This document shows, piece by piece, positions 62,213 to 64,000 of a stretch of 64,000 nucleotides of DNA. This DNA comes from Bradyrhizobium sp. Ash2021. Lineage in GTDB: Bacteria > Pseudomonadota > Alphaproteobacteria > Rhizobiales > Xanthobacteraceae. The stretch's first letter is position 1. Each line of letters opens with the position of its first letter. The position numbers and the translations under genes were made by a program. The DNA lies in assembly GCF_031202265.1 (NCBI RefSeq), contig NZ_CP100604.1:4198501-4262500 (forward strand), written 5' to 3'. The notes beneath the pieces are model-generated. The model searched no databases, was not told where the DNA came from, and saw nothing but the letters and a program-made list of their open reading frames with translations.

Positions 62213-62323
62213 CGGAGCGCGATCAGCAAAAGTGGGAACCGGTTTTGCGTCCGATCGCGCTCCGAACTATAAGAGGCGCATGATCTTGTCGCCAAACCGC
62301 CAACACTTTGGCGGATCATGCGC
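62213..62323. repeat. Two adjacent palindromic elements between fabF and mltG
   Basis: First: CGGAGCGCGATC (62213-62224) and GATCGCGCTCCG (62253-62264), a perfect 12-bp inverted repeat around AAAAGTGGGAACCGGTTTTG-type DNA. Second: GCGCATGATC (62276-62285) and GATCATGCGC (62314-62323), 10 bp perfect, enclosing CCGCCAA / TTGGCGG. Both resemble families of intergenic palindromes common in Bradyrhizobium. They may end fabF transcripts. Confidence 0.75.
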
Positions 62324-62400
62324 GAAGCGTGGGCGTATGCTATTGGCCGGGCAGGGGTTTGTCAGGCCACGATTGAACCGGCAGGATTCAGGTTGCATCG

Positions 62401-63666
62401 ATGAGTGAGAGGCCGCCCATTTCACCACGCAGTCCGCGCGCCGCGCTGGAGCCGGAGCAGGTCCCGCCGCCGCCGAAGCGGTCGGAGCGCGCCCGCAATC
62501 CGTTCGTCGTGGTCGGCAATGCGATCATCACCATTCTCATCGTGTTGATGATCGGCGCGGGGGGCGGATATTACTACGGCAGGCAGAAGCTGGAGGCGCC
62601 CGGTCCGCTGACGGAAGACAAGATCGTCAATATTCCGGCGCGGGCGGGAATGACCGACATTTCCGATATCCTGCAGCGTGAAGGCGTGATCGACAATAAT
62701 CGCTGGGCGTTCATCGGCGCGGTGTTCGCCCTGAAGGCGCGCTCGGAGCTCAAGCCCGGCGAATACGCTTTTCAGAAGAATGCCAGCCTGCGCGACGTCA
62801 TCGGCACCATCGTCGAAGGCAAGGTGGTGCAGCACGCCGTCACCATTCCCGAAGGCCTGACCTCCGAGCAGATCGTGGCGCGGCTCACCGACAACGACAT
62901 TTTCGCGGGCTCGGTGCGGGAAATGCCGCGCGAAGGCACGCTGCTGCCGGAGACCTACAAATTCCCGCGCGGCACCACGCGCGACCAGGTGATCCAGCGC
63001 ATGCAGCAGGCCCAGAAGCGCGTGCTTGCGGAAATCTGGGAACGCCGCAATCCGGACGTTCCGATCAAGTCGCCCGAGCAGCTCGTCGTGCTGGCCTCGA
63101 TCGTCGAGAAGGAAACCGGCAAGGCCGACGAGCGCAGCCGGGTCGCTGCGGTGTTCGTCAATCGGCTGCGGCAGAAGATCAAGCTGCAGTCCGACCCGAC
63201 CATCATCTACGGGCTGGTCGGCGGCAAGGGGACGCTCGGCCGGCCGATCAAGCGCTCCGAGATTCAGCAGCCGTCGCCTTACAACACCTATGTGATCGAT
63301 GGCCTGCCGCCGGGGCCGATCGCCAATCCCGGGCGCGCTTCGCTGGAGGCGGCCGCCAATCCGGCGCGCACCCGCGACCTGTTCTTCGTCGCCGACGGTA
63401 CCGGCGGCCACGCCTTTACCGAAACCTACGACCAGCATCAGAAGAACGTCGCCAAGCTGCGCTCGATGGAAAAGCAGATCCAGAACGACACGGTTGAGCC
63501 GGCCGACGACGCGCCGCCGCCGGCCGCCGCCGCACCGGCCGACACCAATCCGACCGCGACGACAAAGCCTGCGGCGCCGAAAAAGCCTGCGCGTCCTGCA
63601 GCCCCCGCCGGTGCCCGCCAGGGCGCGGCGCAATCCACCACCACGCCGCCGGTGGTTCAGCGCTGA
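62401..63666 (+). CDS. mltG: Endolytic transglycosylase MltG
   Basis: 421 residues. A Pro-rich cytoplasmic start is followed by a membrane helix (residues 37-55), a LysM-like segment (VNIPARAGMTDISDILQREG) and the YceG/MltG catalytic domain. The catalytic glutamate is E236 in LASIVEKETGK, with PETYKFPRGTT and LQSDPTIIYGL. It cuts nascent peptidoglycan and sets strand length. The last 65 residues are Pro/Ala/Thr/Lys-rich low complexity. It comes between fabF and a yicC-like gene, as in relatives. Confidence 0.95.
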   Translation: MSERPPISPRSPRAALEPEQVPPPPKRSERARNPFVVVGNAIITILIVLMIGAGGGYYYGRQKLEAPGPLTEDKIVNIPARAGMTDISDILQREGVIDNNRWAFIGAVFALKARSELKPGEYAFQKNASLRDVIGTIVEGKVVQHAVTIPEGLTSEQIVARLTDNDIFAGSVREMPREGTLLPETYKFPRGTTRDQVIQRMQQAQKRVLAEIWERRNPDVPIKSPEQLVVLASIVEKETGKADERSRVAAVFVNRLRQKIKLQSDPTIIYGLVGGKGTLGRPIKRSEIQQPSPYNTYVIDGLPPGPIANPGRASLEAAANPARTRDLFFVADGTGGHAFTETYDQHQKNVAKLRSMEKQIQNDTVEPADDAPPPAAAAPADTNPTATTKPAAPKKPARPAAPAGARQGAAQSTTTPPVVQR

Positions 63667-63760
63667 AGCCCGGAACGTGATTCCACTTTCACGGAATTCG
63701 TTTTAAGGTCGCGCAGTTCGCTTGCGAGTCTCACATCCCCCTGTCAGAGAGTTTTACGCG

Positions 63761-64000
63761 ATGGCGCTATCGAGCATGACCGGTTTTGCCCGGAGCCACG
63801 GCGCCAGCGGCCCGTATACGTTCGAATGGGAATTGAAATCGGTCAATGCCAAGGGCTTTGACCTGCGGCTGCGGCTGCCGCCCGGATGGGATGAGCTCGA
63901 GGCCTTTGCCAAGAAGCGCGCCGGCGAAGTGCTGTCGCGGGGAACCGTGTACGCCAATCTCAACGTCAAGCGCGCCAACGCGGTCTCGACCATCCGCATC
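63761..64000 (+). CDS. YicC/YloC family endoribonuclease (5' part only)
   Basis: 80 codons are visible and the frame runs off the window end. The start MALSSMTGFARSHGASGPYT carries the family signature MTGFAR, followed by FEWELKSVNAKGFDLRLRLP, as in the YicC N-terminal domain. YicC-type proteins are now regarded as endoribonucleases. It follows mltG by 94 bases; gmk is expected next outside the window. Confidence 0.93.
   Translation, partial: MALSSMTGFARSHGASGPYTFEWELKSVNAKGFDLRLRLPPGWDELEAFAKKRAGEVLSRGTVYANLNVKRANAVSTIRI

Overview
The window looks like chromosomal DNA of a Bradyrhizobium-type alphaproteobacterium (Nitrobacteraceae, Rhizobiales). The grounds are high G+C, the cluster fabD-fabG-acpP-fabF-mltG-yicC, the block rpsF-rpsR-DUF2232-rplI, tandem PAS_5-type proteins, and many dispersed palindromic intergenic repeats of the kind common in Bradyrhizobium. 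No tRNA, rRNA, CRISPR array, phage or plasmid region was recognised. Genus assignment is inference from remembered sequence features; no search was run.

Layout. 0-3.3 kb: the end of an unknown gene, then a compact uncharacterised module: a TPR/winged-helix regulator, a YncE-like beta-propeller, and a divergent DUF899 thioredoxin-like protein with a small membrane protein. 3.6-14.4 kb: Lin0512 protein, secreted M20 amidohydrolase, GNAT protein, SNF2 helicase with SWIM zinc finger, SDR, GST, DsbB with a DUF5993 micro-protein, DctA, ArsC/Spx-like protein, and two tandem PAS_5 proteins. 14.7-19.4 kb: a complete branched-chain-amino-acid-type ABC importer (two ATPases, binding protein, two permeases). 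19.6-23 kb: PhoU-like DUF47 protein, Pit phosphate transporter and release factor 3. 23-31.3 kb: secreted protein, NnrU, PanB, an acyl-CoA ligase, then a YfgM-like TPR protein, a short lipoprotein, Der and an MFS exporter.

31.4-54.1 kb, mostly minus strand: the housekeeping order rpsF-rpsR-DUF2232-rplI ... dnaB-alr ... radA-cvpA-purF-SDR, which I remember as near-contiguous in relatives. Here it is spread out by accessory blocks. One (37.1-44.2 kb) holds small secreted proteins, several of them frameshifted, a frameshifted threonine-synthase-like gene, an SPFH protein, TauE/SafE, a GFA protein and exonuclease III. The other (47.3-51.5 kb) holds a CFA-synthase-like enzyme, a c-heme-motif protein with a low-complexity tail, and a TetR-thioesterase operon with a palindromic operator.

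54.4-58.4 kb: a TetR gene whose 3' end is overwritten by an IS481-type element, a membrane fatty-acid desaturase, and a membrane protein that is a diguanylate cyclase lacking its GGDEF core. 58.5-64 kb: fatty-acid synthesis (fabD, fabG, acpP, fabF), mltG and the start of a YicC-family gene. Lipid metabolism therefore recurs (desaturase, CFA synthase, thioesterase, acyl-CoA ligase, fab genes), but only the fab genes form an evident unit.

The most notable signals are the signs of decay and rearrangement: an NHL-repeat gene deleted between short direct repeats, the GGDEF-less cyclase, the single-base frameshifts in the 37-40 kb block, the IS insertion between regulator and desaturase, and a dispersed repeat that supplies the rplI terminator. 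I found no convincing multi-gene defence or otherwise spectacular new system; the 0.2-3.3 kb module is the best candidate for an uncharacterised functional unit.
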